Source: a bacterium (lineage in GTDB: Bacteria > Patescibacteriota > Minisyncoccia > UBA6257 > JAGOQP01). Taken from it: a DNA stretch of 56,359 nucleotides. The position numbers were made by a program, and so were the translations under genes. This document shows, piece by piece, positions 1 through 6,911 of this stretch. Below the pieces are notes generated by a model. The model ran no database searches and had not been told where the DNA came from. It was given only the letters and a program-made list of their open reading frames with translations. The stretch covers positions 1 to 56,359 of the forward strand of contig JAKANP010000005.1 in assembly GCA_021812345.1 (NCBI GenBank), given 5' to 3'. Position 1 is the first letter of the stretch. Every line of letters starts with the position of its first letter.

Positions 1-369
1 CCTCTCGTCTCCATTGCAGTGTCCGTGTTTCTGCTCAAGGAAGTGTACGAAATATTGTCCGAGTCGGTCCGTATGCTTCTGGACTCAGTGCCGGACGATC
101 TTGATTTTGAGGAAATCAAAGATGCTCTGAAAAAATTTGACGGCGTGACGAACATCAATGATTTACATATCTGGCAGACAGGATCTCACGACCGCTTTCT
201 AAGCGCTCACATGATCACAGGAGAGATGTCAGCGACGGAAAGAGTAAAAATTTTGGCTAAAGTTATGGTTTTACTCAAAGAAAAATACAACATCCGCCAC
301 CCAACCATCCAGATGGTATCGGCACGGGAAATAAAAGAGATTGGATTGGAATGCGAGCATTGCAATTAA
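1..369 (+). CDS. Cation diffusion facilitator (CDF) transporter, C-terminal part
   Basis: The reading frame is open from base 1, so the gene is cut by the window edge and only about 122 C-terminal residues are present. It starts inside a hydrophobic helix (SIAVSVFLLKEVYEILSES) and continues into the cytoplasmic domain with NINDLHIWQTGSHDRFLSAHM, which is typical of CzcD/ZitB-type CDF proteins. Known members are dimeric proton-coupled exporters of Zn, Co or Cd, and this tail forms the metal-sensing dimer interface. It ends with a Cys/His-containing stretch (ECEHCN). It is first in a same-strand run with three more transporter genes. Family call is firm; the metal is unknown. Confidence 0.85.
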   Translation, partial: PLVSIAVSVFLLKEVYEILSESVRMLLDSVPDDLDFEEIKDALKKFDGVTNINDLHIWQTGSHDRFLSAHMITGEMSATERVKILAKVMVLLKEKYNIRHPTIQMVSAREIKEIGLECEHCN

Positions 370-384
370 AATAAATTTAAAAAT

Positions 385-1167
385 ATGACACCAATACTTT
401 CATTTTTCATAACTGCTATCATCGTCGGTTTCGTAACCGCCGGACTCAAAATCCAGTTCGACCGTTTCTTTGCCATTATTCTGCTCATTTCATTCATGGG
501 TTTGCCTGTATTCGGGGCAATCAATACGTTCCTGTGGATCATGTTCTTGAGTGCAACGTGGGTACTGCTCCGAAACAGAGAAAAAATAAAAAGTATGCCG
601 ATGGCGAACAAAAAGAATTTTTTGACCATAGTTCCAATGTTGGCTTTTATCGGTGTGTTTTTGGGAACGCTGGTTTTTGCCATAATCCCTGCTCGTGTTT
701 TGATAATAACCATCGGTGTACTGGCACTACTTTACGGCTTACGGCTTATCTTCGTTCATTTCAAACCGCACGAATTCGAGTATAAAAACGAAAAGCCGAT
801 CTACCAAAAAATCTGCGGTCTATTCGGTCCGGTGGTCAGCGGTTTCTTTGTTGGTCTGGTGGGTACTTCACTCAAACCACTCAAAATTCCTTTTGCTGTA
901 AGAACCGGTAAAATGAATTTGAATCAGGTCTATCTTGGCAACACGATCACAGCCTTCTTCGCATCGCTATTTGCCATTATCCTGCATAGTTTCTATCTTG
1001 GGCAGAATGAAATGACGGGTGAATATGCTTTTTTAGGATCAGGCCTGTGGCTTGCTATCCATATCTCCTACGTCATCACCGACAACTTCTTTAAAGATAG
1101 CTGGCGCAAACCGTTCCAGATTGCAATCGGGATAATTTTGGTCATTGTCGCGTTTAAGTTTTTATAG
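385..1167 (+). CDS. TSUP-family (TauE/SafE-like) membrane permease
   Basis: A 260-aa protein with about eight hydrophobic helices. The two-halves pattern (helical N-terminal half, loop near residues 125-145, then GLFGPVVSGFFVGLVGTSL) fits the TauE/SafE/TSUP family, which exports sulfite, sulfoacetate and other organic anions. Its ATG lies 15 bp after the CDF stop, and its stop is 3 bp before chrA, so it is probably cotranscribed with both. The substrate cannot be read from sequence. Being next to ChrA and a COG0701 permease suggests oxyanion or metal tolerance. Confidence 0.75.
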   Translation: MTPILSFFITAIIVGFVTAGLKIQFDRFFAIILLISFMGLPVFGAINTFLWIMFLSATWVLLRNREKIKSMPMANKKNFLTIVPMLAFIGVFLGTLVFAIIPARVLIITIGVLALLYGLRLIFVHFKPHEFEYKNEKPIYQKICGLFGPVVSGFFVGLVGTSLKPLKIPFAVRTGKMNLNQVYLGNTITAFFASLFAIILHSFYLGQNEMTGEYAFLGSGLWLAIHISYVITDNFFKDSWRKPFQIAIGIILVIVAFKFL

Positions 1168-1170
1168 ATT

Positions 1171-2373
1171 ATGAAAAGACCTACATTATCAGAGCTTCTT
1201 AAAACCACAGCATACATCGGCCTTGTCGGCTACGGGGGTCCGGCGATTTTGGCTTTGATGAAAAAGACCTTCGTACATAAAAAAGAATGGATTTCGGAAA
1301 AGGAATTCATGAATGCCTTGAGTTTGGCGCAGGTTTTGCCCGGCGCAACCGGCGTCTCGGTCATGGGTTATATTGGGTTTAAACTCAAGAAACTGTGGGG
1401 TGCTATCTTAGCACCACTTTTCTATATTCTACCCGCCACGATTTTTATGATCGTCTTGTCGTGGGCGTATTTTACCTATGGCAATTTATCTTTTGTTAAG
1501 GCATTGTTTGCCGGTTTAGGATCGCTTGTCGTCGCCTTGCTTGTGAATGCGACACTGATTCTGGGAAAGTCCGTGTTCAAGAAAATAGACAGAAAAGATA
1601 TCAAGGGGTTGGCTATAAGTGCGGTAGCGTTTATCGGAATTTATTTTCTTAAAATAAACATTGTTTGTATTATCTTTTCGGCCGGTGCCTTAGGATTTTT
1701 ATTTTATTATTTCACCAGAGAATTTAAAGACGAAAAAGCCGATAAAGGTGATGTTTTACTAGCCGAACCGGAAACGCTCAAGCGCGAACATCTATTTGCC
1801 AAAGATTTCATTCCTGTTATCTTGGTAGCCTTAATATTTTTAGCAGGTTTGTTTCTACCGACCACAAAAAACATCATCACGACTTTTCTGGGGATAGGTG
1901 CGCTGGCTTTTGGCGGAGGATTTACGACGATTCCTCTCATCCAGCATCAAGTGGTTGATATACATGGCTGGCTTTCGGGCAAGCAGTTTGTTGACGGTAT
2001 CGCTCTGGGTCAGATCACGCCGGGGCCGGTGTTCATTACCGCCACATTCATTGGCTATCACGTGACAGCAATCCTCGGGGCACTATTTGCGACTCTTGCA
2101 ATTTTCGCACCGTCCTTGATCGCCATGATCGCACTGGCCGGTATCCACGGACGAGTCCAAAATCTGAAGATAGTCAAAGTCATAGTGAAAGGATTTCTAT
2201 CAGGCTTCATCGGCTTGCTCGTTGCTGTGACTTTACAATTCGCCTTCAAATCGCTCATAAGCTGGCAGGCGTGGTTTATTTTCGCGCTCTCGATTATCTG
2301 GCTTCTGATTTTGAAAAAGGATTCGGTCTGGGCGATATTGGGAACGATTTTATTATCATTAATTTTATTTTAA
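1171..2373 (+). CDS. chrA: Chromate transporter ChrA, long two-domain form
   Basis: A 400-aa inner-membrane protein with two homologous CHR halves. The first half has GLVGYGGPAILALM and AQVLPGATGVSVMGYIG (residues ~17-70). The second half has GALAFGGGFTTIPLI and LGQITPGPVFITATFIGY (residues ~240-295). The paired FGG/GYGG and Q-x-x-PG motifs are diagnostic of the CHR superfamily, whose long members export chromate. About 400 aa is normal for the family. It is packed between the TSUP gene (3 bp upstream) and the COG0701 permease (5 bp downstream). Chromate is the family substrate; other oxyanions are possible. Confidence 0.88.
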   Translation: MKRPTLSELLKTTAYIGLVGYGGPAILALMKKTFVHKKEWISEKEFMNALSLAQVLPGATGVSVMGYIGFKLKKLWGAILAPLFYILPATIFMIVLSWAYFTYGNLSFVKALFAGLGSLVVALLVNATLILGKSVFKKIDRKDIKGLAISAVAFIGIYFLKINIVCIIFSAGALGFLFYYFTREFKDEKADKGDVLLAEPETLKREHLFAKDFIPVILVALIFLAGLFLPTTKNIITTFLGIGALAFGGGFTTIPLIQHQVVDIHGWLSGKQFVDGIALGQITPGPVFITATFIGYHVTAILGALFATLAIFAPSLIAMIALAGIHGRVQNLKIVKVIVKGFLSGFIGLLVAVTLQFAFKSLISWQAWFIFALSIIWLLILKKDSVWAILGTILLSLILF

Positions 2374-2378
2374 AGACT

Positions 2379-3344
2379 ATGAGCATATTTTATCCTATTC
2401 AACTGCTCGCAGATTGGCTAACATATTCCGTTTTCGATATTGCCAAGCAGTCTCTTTTGGCCAGTGCAGTAAATTTTTTCATATTCGACACCATCAAAAT
2501 ATTAATTCTCCTTTCGGTTATTATTTTTGCCGTCTCAGTTATTCGTTCGTTCCTGCCTCCGGAGAAGATTCGTTTCATCCTTTCGCACAAAAACAAATAC
2601 ACCGGTAACGTTGTTGCCTCATTGCTTGGCATTATCACACCGTTTTGCTCTTGTTCGGCCATTCCTTTATTTTTGGGCTTCGTGCAGGCTGGTGTACCGT
2701 TAGGAACAACCTTCTCTTTTTTGGTGGCCTCTCCCATGATCAACGAGGTGGCCTTGGTCTTACTCTTAGGAATGTTTGGTTGGAAGATTGCTCTTATTTA
2801 CATCGTGAGCGGTTTGGTCATTGCTATTCTTTCCGGCATTATCATTGGCAAAATGAAAATGGAAAATCTTGTAGAGTCCTTTGTTTACGAAAGTTCCATC
2901 AACGCCAAAACCGACCTGCCTAGTATGACTTGGTCGGACCGGTTTGCATACGCCCGGGATTATACCTGGGATATCATCAAGAAGGTTTGGATATACGTCA
3001 TTATCGGCATTGGTGTCGGTGCGTGGATACACGGTTATGTACCGGCTGATTTTCTTGCCCAATATGCTGGATCGGGAAAATGGTATGCCGTACCCTTGGC
3101 AGTGCTTATCGGCATTCCGTTGTATTCCAATGCCGCCGGCATCATTCCTTTGGTCGGGGCTTTAACCGAGAAAGGCGTGGCTATGGGCACAACGCTTGCC
3201 TTTATGATGGCCGTCACCGCTCTGTCTTTGCCGGAGTTTATGATCCTGAAGCGAGTCATGAAGACGAGGCTTATCCTGATTTTTGCTGGGATTGTTGGGG
3301 TTGGGATTATGTTTACGGGATATCTATTCAACTGGATTCTCTAA
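2379..3344 (+). CDS. COG0701/UPF0718 permease (ArsP-like)
   Basis: A 321-aa polytopic membrane protein. I chose the ATG at 2379, 5 bp after the chrA stop, over an in-frame ATG at 2271 that lies inside chrA. The motif FCSCSAIPLF (Cys90, Cys92) followed by GTTFSFLVASPMINEVAL is the signature of the DUF318/COG0701 permeases, several of which (ArsP, for example) export organoarsenicals or metals. A second half with IGIPLYSNAAGIIPLV repeats the pattern around residues 245-265. It closes the four-gene transporter run. The substrate is inferred only. Confidence 0.82.
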   Translation: MSIFYPIQLLADWLTYSVFDIAKQSLLASAVNFFIFDTIKILILLSVIIFAVSVIRSFLPPEKIRFILSHKNKYTGNVVASLLGIITPFCSCSAIPLFLGFVQAGVPLGTTFSFLVASPMINEVALVLLLGMFGWKIALIYIVSGLVIAILSGIIIGKMKMENLVESFVYESSINAKTDLPSMTWSDRFAYARDYTWDIIKKVWIYVIIGIGVGAWIHGYVPADFLAQYAGSGKWYAVPLAVLIGIPLYSNAAGIIPLVGALTEKGVAMGTTLAFMMAVTALSLPEFMILKRVMKTRLILIFAGIVGVGIMFTGYLFNWIL

Positions 3345-3348
3345 TTTT

Positions 3349-3660
3349 TCAGTCAATTATTTTAAATCGACGTATTTCCTTATGCGCCGTCTCCATGTCA
3401 TCCAGCACTTTTTGGTAGATCGTTTTGGTCTTTTCTGATTTCGGGTTCTCCTCGGCAAATATGATATCGTCATCGTCTACAAAACCGGCTAGTGAGATAT
3501 AAGCACCAGCCAGAAGTCGAATACGTTCCTTGATCGCCTGTTTGATTTTGGTTTTAGGTTCCGGAAGCGAGGATAGCGGATTCATTGATCCGCGCTGATG
3601 TGGCAATCGTACATTTTTTGCGTCCCGGAGGACGGCTTCAATGTCCTCGTCCATAGGCAA
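3349..3660 (-). CDS. Small hypothetical protein (possibly 5'-degraded)
   Basis: About 101-103 residues, convergent with the permease (5 bp between stops). It is charged and soluble, mostly helical, with an acidic stretch GFVDDDDIIF near residue 60. The listed start is a TTG at 3660; an ATG follows at 3654, and no good ribosome-binding site precedes either. The frame stays open upstream to about 3745, so this may be the C-terminal remnant of a longer gene. I do not recognise a family. Confidence 0.5.
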   Translation of the reverse strand: MPMDEDIEAVLRDAKNVRLPHQRGSMNPLSSLPEPKTKIKQAIKERIRLLAGAYISLAGFVDDDDIIFAEENPKSEKTKTIYQKVLDDMETAHKEIRRFKIID

Positions 3661-4132
3661 GCAAGAACATACGCTTGCCCTCGGGACAAGTCCAGCGGTC
3701 AGTTTTATTTTCTTACCGGGTTGATAATAAAATCGGAAGCCCTTTGTTTATAAGGCATTTCGGCAGTTTATTTTCTTGGGAGTCATATTTGCTTAACTTA
3801 AGCAAATCGTTTTACGCTCTCAATTTTGGTCAACGTGCTGGGTCGGGGTCGCAAATGGTTCAACGGTCGGCTTCAGGTACAAAGATTGCCCCAAGGGCAA
3901 ACACGTGACAGAAATTGGGGCGTTTATTTGGGAGCCGATCAGGTCTGGAATAATCCGGATTTTTCTGATAAAATTCCAGTTGTAAAAGGTGGGTTCCATG
4001 TCTTTAGGCTAAAACGGTTGAAAAGTCTGGAATTATGCCCGCCTCCGGGAGGACGAGTTGTAAAAGGTCTTTAATCTCTCGGATATTTCGGAGAATTGAG
4101 TTCCAATTCAATTCTCCGTAGGGCACGGTTGG
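3661..4132. other. Intergenic stretch, possible decayed coding sequence
   Basis: About 470 bp with no convincing gene. A plus-strand open frame (3826-4074) is rich in Arg, Gly and Trp, and has neither a credible start nor a recognised domain. The region contains a strong 11-bp inverted repeat at 4089-4118 and several G-rich segments. It may be remnant coding DNA left by rearrangement between the transporter cluster and the tRNA-Ser island. Confidence 0.4.
4089..4118. repeat. 11-bp perfect inverted repeat
   Basis: The arms cggagaattga and tcaattctccg are perfectly complementary around an 8-nt loop. No T-run follows on the plus strand, so it is not a classic terminator. It lies just upstream of the small gene at 4145. 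Confidence 0.6.
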
Positions 4133-4144
4133 ATGATTATGAGT

Positions 4145-4438
4145 ATGGAAAAAATCAAAGATTTAAAAGATAAATTTTCCGAAGAGTTGTGCCATGAAGG
4201 AAAATATTCTAATTGGTTGGAAATAAACGACGCCAAAGAATTGAAAGATAAAATTGAAAGTAAATTTCAAGGCGTTGAGGTTGATGTTGATTTGGAAATG
4301 CTTACCATAAAAACCGTCGACGGAAGAATGTTAAAAATTCATCGTTGGAAAAAAATTCCTTATGCTCCGGACGGTCAACGTGTTGTTTCTTATCATAGCA
4401 TTGAAGACGAGATAGAAAGATTTATAAAAGAAGAATAA
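4145..4438 (+). CDS. Hypothetical protein, about 97 aa
   Basis: A charged, soluble protein starting MEKIKDLKDKFSEELCHEGK. An alternative ATG 12 nt upstream (4133) adds four residues; the upstream context is weak for both. It has an alternating helix-strand pattern with VEVDVDLEMLTIKTVDGRML in the middle. No family is recognised. It ends 39 bp before tRNA-Ser, and its base composition matches the native AT-rich genes. Confidence 0.55.
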   Translation: MEKIKDLKDKFSEELCHEGKYSNWLEINDAKELKDKIESKFQGVEVDVDLEMLTIKTVDGRMLKIHRWKKIPYAPDGQRVVSYHSIEDEIERFIKEE

Positions 4439-4477
4439 AATATATTATAATTTTATTAGTCAATTTGAGTAAATAAT

Positions 4478-4564
4478 GGAGAGGTGACTGAGTGGTCAAA
4501 GGTGCCTGACTCGAAATCAGGTGTGCGGGAAACTGCACCGTGGGTTCGAATCCCACCCTCTCCG
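4478..4564 (+). tRNA. trnS: tRNA-Ser(CGA)
   Basis: The 87-nt sequence folds as a class II tRNA: acceptor GGAGAGG/CCTCTCC, anticodon stem CCTGA/TCAGG, loop CTCGAAA (anticodon CGA), a long variable arm (GTGCGGGAAACTGCAC) and a T-loop TTCGAAT. Its last nine bases plus nine downstream bases recur at 6443-6460, which marks it as an insertion target. Confidence 0.95.
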
Positions 4565-4572
4565 CAATAAAA
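4555..4572. repeat. Direct repeat, left copy (att-like, tRNA-Ser 3' end)
   Basis: accctctccgcaataaaa, the 3' end of tRNA-Ser plus flank, is repeated exactly at 6443-6460. This is the usual footprint of integration into a tRNA 3' end. Confidence 0.75.
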
Positions 4573-4609
4573 CAAAAACTTCCGAAATGGAAGTTTTGTT
4601 TTATTGCGG
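4562..4609 (+). terminator. Long hairpin terminator after tRNA-Ser
   Basis: ccgcaataaaac...cttcc pairs with ggaag...gttttattgcgg, a stem of over 20 bp with a one-base bulge and a GAAAT loop. Its left arm is the att-like repeat itself. The right arm runs into the 85-bp inverted repeat, so the insertion created or extended it. Confidence 0.7.
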
Positions 4610-4690
4610 TGTCTGTTTGAAAATATACGAACGGAACTGATGGGGGCTAACGATAACGGGCGTAACTCGCTTTGAATCGGGACGGAAAGG
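4606..4690 (+). repeat. 85-bp terminal inverted repeat, left
   Basis: Begins gcggtgtctgtttgaaaata and ends gaatcgggacggaaagg. The reverse complement of 6036-6120 is identical over all 85 positions by direct comparison. Perfect identity at this length suggests a recent event or continuing homogenisation. Confidence 0.95.
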
Positions 4691-4832
4691 CAAACTGCCA
4701 AAGAACCCGTCAAAAATGTCGGCTCGGACTTTATGGCTAAAAGCGGATTTTTATTGAAAAAGATAAATAATTTTGATATCATAGAATTGAAGTTAATCTC
4801 TATACAAATAATGATATCAAAGTATTGAAACT

Positions 4833-5030
4833 ATGGCAACAGTTGGCGAGAACATAAAAAGGGTACGCAATAAGCTCGGCTTGACCCAAGACGATTTAGT
4901 GAGAAAGTCTGGCGTAAAGCACACTACGCTCACCAAGATTGAGAGTGATGTTGTAATTAAGCCAAGTGTGCAAACGGTTGCAAATATCGCCAAGGCATTA
5001 GGCGTGCCAATGGAAGATTTATTAAAATAA
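4833..5030 (+). CDS. XRE-family HTH transcriptional regulator, 65 aa
   Basis: A stand-alone Cro/CI-type domain: IKRVRNKLGLTQDDLVRKSG (helices 1-2), then VKHTTLTKIESDVVIKPSVQ (helix 3 recognition), ending NIAKALGVPMEDLLK. Such 65-75-aa proteins usually autoregulate small cassettes or act as antitoxin-like repressors. It is the first gene inside the inverted repeats, 12 bp before the next gene on the same strand, and probably controls the cassette. An AT-rich stretch before it (near 4778-4830) holds several possible -10 boxes; which is used is uncertain. Confidence 0.9.
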   Translation: MATVGENIKRVRNKLGLTQDDLVRKSGVKHTTLTKIESDVVIKPSVQTVANIAKALGVPMEDLLK

Positions 5031-5042
5031 TTTTAATAAAAT

Positions 5043-5492
5043 ATGGATAGTAAAAATTGGATTGGTGTTGGTATTGTAGTTGTCGTTTTAGTCGTAGGTG
5101 CCTATCTTGTTGGTCAAAGCTCAAACAATAAGTCACCAGTCGTTACTACTCCCACACCGATAAATAATACAACTACAGAGTCTGCGACAAATCCATATCC
5201 GACAGTTCAAACTCCAACACCTCAACCGTCATATACCGCTCCTAGTTATTATACGCCTATGACTTTTTCGACTGCTGTTGAAGCTCAGAGAAGTAGTTAT
5301 GTTAATGGTTGCACATCTTCGGGTGGAATGTGGGGTAAATGCAACTGCGCCTTTGACTATTTAATAAGTAATTATGGTCTTGTTTGGTTAATAAACGAAA
5401 ATGCTTACGTTAATGTTAATGGTGTAGCTTCTACCGAACTCCGTTCGGCGTCGTTAGATGCATATAAATACTGTTCGGTTTATAGCAATTAA
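5043..5492 (+). CDS. Anchored Ser/Thr/Pro-linker protein with Cys-containing C-terminal domain
   Basis: 149 aa. Residues 6-24 form one hydrophobic helix (WIGVGIVVVVLVVGAYLVG), best read as an uncleaved signal anchor. Residues 28-72 are a low-complexity Thr/Pro/Ser/Asn spacer. The C-terminal ~75 residues form a small domain with four cysteines (90, 100, 102, 144) that could make two disulfides outside the cell. No family is recognised. It is the middle gene of the inverted-repeat cassette (12 bp after the HTH gene, 15 bp before the HEPN-like gene). A role in surface exclusion or as an immunity partner is possible but unsupported. Confidence 0.75.
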   Translation: MDSKNWIGVGIVVVVLVVGAYLVGQSSNNKSPVVTTPTPINNTTTESATNPYPTVQTPTPQPSYTAPSYYTPMTFSTAVEAQRSSYVNGCTSSGGMWGKCNCAFDYLISNYGLVWLINENAYVNVNGVASTELRSASLDAYKYCSVYSN

Positions 5493-5507
5493 CTCAAACA
5501 AACGTAC

Positions 5508-6029
5508 ATGAATAAAGAGGAACTCTCGGAGCTCATATTGTCCAATCCAAATGAAGCGTGGAGAAAAGTTCAAACTGGGGAAATTGATATTTCTCATGTG
5601 AATTTTAACGCTTTAAGGGCAAGGGCGAAGAATCAATTTCATATGACGGATCAACAAATCGAAGCAGTCGAATCTACTTACTGGGGTTCTTATTTAGTAG
5701 AGAGAAACATATCGGAAATGGTTTCTTCTATGGAAAAGGCACTTGGCAACACAGATATAGTTGACGATATGTTAGGTCGTTTAACTTTCGGAGATAAAAT
5801 CTCACTAATGAACGATAGATATAACAAAGGAGGACAACTTAAACCATTCATAAGTATGGCTTGGAAAGTTAATCAGTTAAGAAATGATATGGCACATGGT
5901 CGGTTTGGTAATCTCAAATACAACGGCATTGATTTATCCGATAGAAAAGGTCAATTTAAGTTCTTGATTGATTTAGTAACCGCCTTTATGGAATCGGCTA
6001 ACAACATTAAAACCCAAAATAAAAAATGA
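5508..6029 (+). CDS. HEPN-like protein (RX4H motif), putative RNase/effector
   Basis: 173 aa, all helical. The segment TFGDKISLMNDRY...MAWKVNQLRNDMAHGRF (residues ~93-133) contains R125-NDMA-H130. This is the RX4H signature of HEPN domains, preceded by the helix-with-N pattern (VNQLRN) seen in many HEPN toxins and Abi-like proteins. HEPN proteins with this motif are commonly metal-independent RNases in toxin-antitoxin or phage-defence systems. It is the last gene in the cassette and stops 7 bp before the right inverted repeat. RNase activity is inferred from the motif alone. Confidence 0.65.
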   Translation: MNKEELSELILSNPNEAWRKVQTGEIDISHVNFNALRARAKNQFHMTDQQIEAVESTYWGSYLVERNISEMVSSMEKALGNTDIVDDMLGRLTFGDKISLMNDRYNKGGQLKPFISMAWKVNQLRNDMAHGRFGNLKYNGIDLSDRKGQFKFLIDLVTAFMESANNIKTQNKK

Positions 6030-6035
6030 AATCGT

Positions 6036-6120
6036 CCTTTCCGTCCCGATTCAAAGCGAGTTACGCCCGTTATCGTTAGCCCCCATCAGTTCCGTTCGTA
6101 TATTTTCAAACAGACACCGC
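6036..6120 (-). repeat. 85-bp terminal inverted repeat, right
   Basis: Exact reverse complement of 4606-4690. It closes the three-gene cassette. No target-site duplication is visible directly outside the two repeats. Confidence 0.95.
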
Positions 6121-6174
6121 CTTCGCTCGCCGAAGCGAGCTACGGCGGACGCAGTCCGCAAGTAGTTCGCGAAG
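6121..6174. repeat. Nested palindromic repeat element
   Basis: cttcgc at 6121-6126 pairs with gcgaag at 6169-6174. Inside, gcggac-gca-gtccgc forms a second hairpin, flanked by ctac/gtag. It is GC-rich compared with its surroundings and resembles the dispersed palindromes seen in CPR genomes. It directly precedes the ribosome-binding site of the GIY-YIG gene. Confidence 0.6.
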
Positions 6175-6186
6175 GAGAGAATAATT

Positions 6187-6423
6187 ATGTATACAGTTTA
6201 TATTTTAAAGTGTGATGATGGCGATCTATATACTGGTTGTACTGAAGACATTGATAATAGGTTAAACCGGCATAGTAGTGGACATGTTCCGGCTACTGCC
6301 GGGAGATTACCAGTTAAACTTATTGCTTATACAGTTTTTGAAAATAAATACAAAGCATTTGAATTTGAAAGATATTTAAAATCTGGTTCTGGTCGAGCAT
6401 TTATTAAAAAACATTTTTTATAG
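6187..6423 (+). CDS. Small GIY-YIG endonuclease domain protein
   Basis: 78 aa. MYTVYILKCDDGDLYTGCTEDIDNRL carries the YxVYIL...YTG form of the GIY-YIG motif. Then come Arg26 and His30 (RLNRHSSGHVP) and the C-terminal FEFERYLKSGSG with the conserved Glu. The length is normal for the YhbQ/UPF0213-type family, related to UvrC and homing nucleases. A good Shine-Dalgarno site (AAGGAGAG) lies 9 bp before ATG. Its position immediately inside the right tRNA-Ser repeat suggests it is, or was, the nuclease that mobilises the insertion. Confidence 0.9.
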   Translation: MYTVYILKCDDGDLYTGCTEDIDNRLNRHSSGHVPATAGRLPVKLIAYTVFENKYKAFEFERYLKSGSGRAFIKKHFL

Positions 6424-6442
6424 TGAGCGACGTGAGATTTTT

Positions 6443-6460
6443 ACCCTCTCCGCAATAAAA
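6443..6460. repeat. Direct repeat, right copy (att-like)
   Basis: Exact second copy of accctctccgcaataaaa from the tRNA-Ser 3' end. It is followed by native sequence leading to the YdeI-like gene. Confidence 0.75.
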
Positions 6461-6481
6461 TAGAACCACAGCAAAAATTTT

Positions 6482-6841
6482 ATGAATTCAAAACAATCAA
6501 TCATCAAATCCAAGAAAAATATATCCACAACAAAGAAAAAAATCTCCGGAGGAGTGGCGCATGATTTACCCTCCGATTTAAAAAAATCTTTAGCTTCGGA
6601 TGCAAAAGCATTATCTGCGTGGGAAAATATCACGCCGCTTGCAAGAAATGAATGGATTTGCTGGACTATCTCTGTCCAAAAAATTGAAACAAGAAACGAA
6701 CATATCAAAAGAGTAATAAAAGAACTCAAAGAAGGCATGCGCCGGCCTTGTTGCTGGCCCGGATGTCCTCATCGCAGACCGAAAGCGGCAAAGTGGTTTA
6801 AATATTTGCCTGACGAATCCAATCGTAAAATAAAAAAATAA
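6482..6841 (+). CDS. YdeI/OmpD-associated (OmdA) domain protein
   Basis: 119 aa. After a Lys/Ser-rich N-terminus comes VAHDLPSDLKKSLASDAKALSAWENITPLARNEWICWT, then KIETRNEHIKRVIKELKEGMR. This matches the short OmdA/YdeI domain (DLxxAL..D..A...F..L.PSxRxEYI.WI..AKxxETRxxRI). The C-terminus adds a Cys/His-containing PCCWPGCPHRRPK tail. Members are linked to bacteriocin or peptide resistance, but the biochemistry is unknown. A terminator follows. It lies just outside the tRNA-Ser insertion and is probably the original downstream neighbour. Confidence 0.75.
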   Translation: MNSKQSIIKSKKNISTTKKKISGGVAHDLPSDLKKSLASDAKALSAWENITPLARNEWICWTISVQKIETRNEHIKRVIKELKEGMRRPCCWPGCPHRRPKAAKWFKYLPDESNRKIKK

Positions 6842-6843
6842 AG

Positions 6844-6881
6844 AACATCGCAATAAAAAATATTATCTGCGGTGTTTTTTT
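6844..6881 (+). terminator. Rho-independent terminator
   Basis: aacatcgca pairs with tgcggtgtt (one G-T pair), followed by a T7 run. It lies directly after the YdeI-like stop codon. Confidence 0.8.
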
Positions 6882-6897
6882 ATCATTAATTTTATCT

Positions 6898-6903
6898 TAT
6901 AAT
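6898..6903 (+). promoter_or_regulatory. -10 box of the MFS gene
   Basis: TATAAT ends 8 nt before the ATG at 6912. Transcription starting about 7 nt after the box would give a leaderless mRNA. Confidence 0.6.
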
Positions 6904-6911
6904 CATAATAT

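Larger units (their letters stand above)
4573..6460. mobile_element. tRNA-Ser-associated insertion (about 1.9 kb, nested)
   Basis: The DNA between two copies of the tRNA-Ser 3' end (4555-4572, 6443-6460) holds a three-gene cassette bounded by perfect 85-bp inverted repeats (4606-6120) and then a GIY-YIG nuclease gene (6187-6423). There is no recognisable integrase or transposase. The simplest reading is that a GIY-YIG cassette inserted at the tRNA and the inverted-repeat cassette then landed inside it. The order of events is inferred. Confidence 0.65.

Noticed and set aside
3826-4074. Arg/Trp/Gly-rich open frame resembling the variable end of a diversity-generating retroelement target
   Set aside because: No reverse transcriptase, no template repeat and no good start codon are in the window; the resemblance is only compositional.
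4606-4690. GTTA/TAAC-type motifs in the 85-bp repeat, suggestive of an integron attC site
   Set aside because: Motif order and spacing do not make a convincing attC, the two copies are inverted, and no integron integrase is present.
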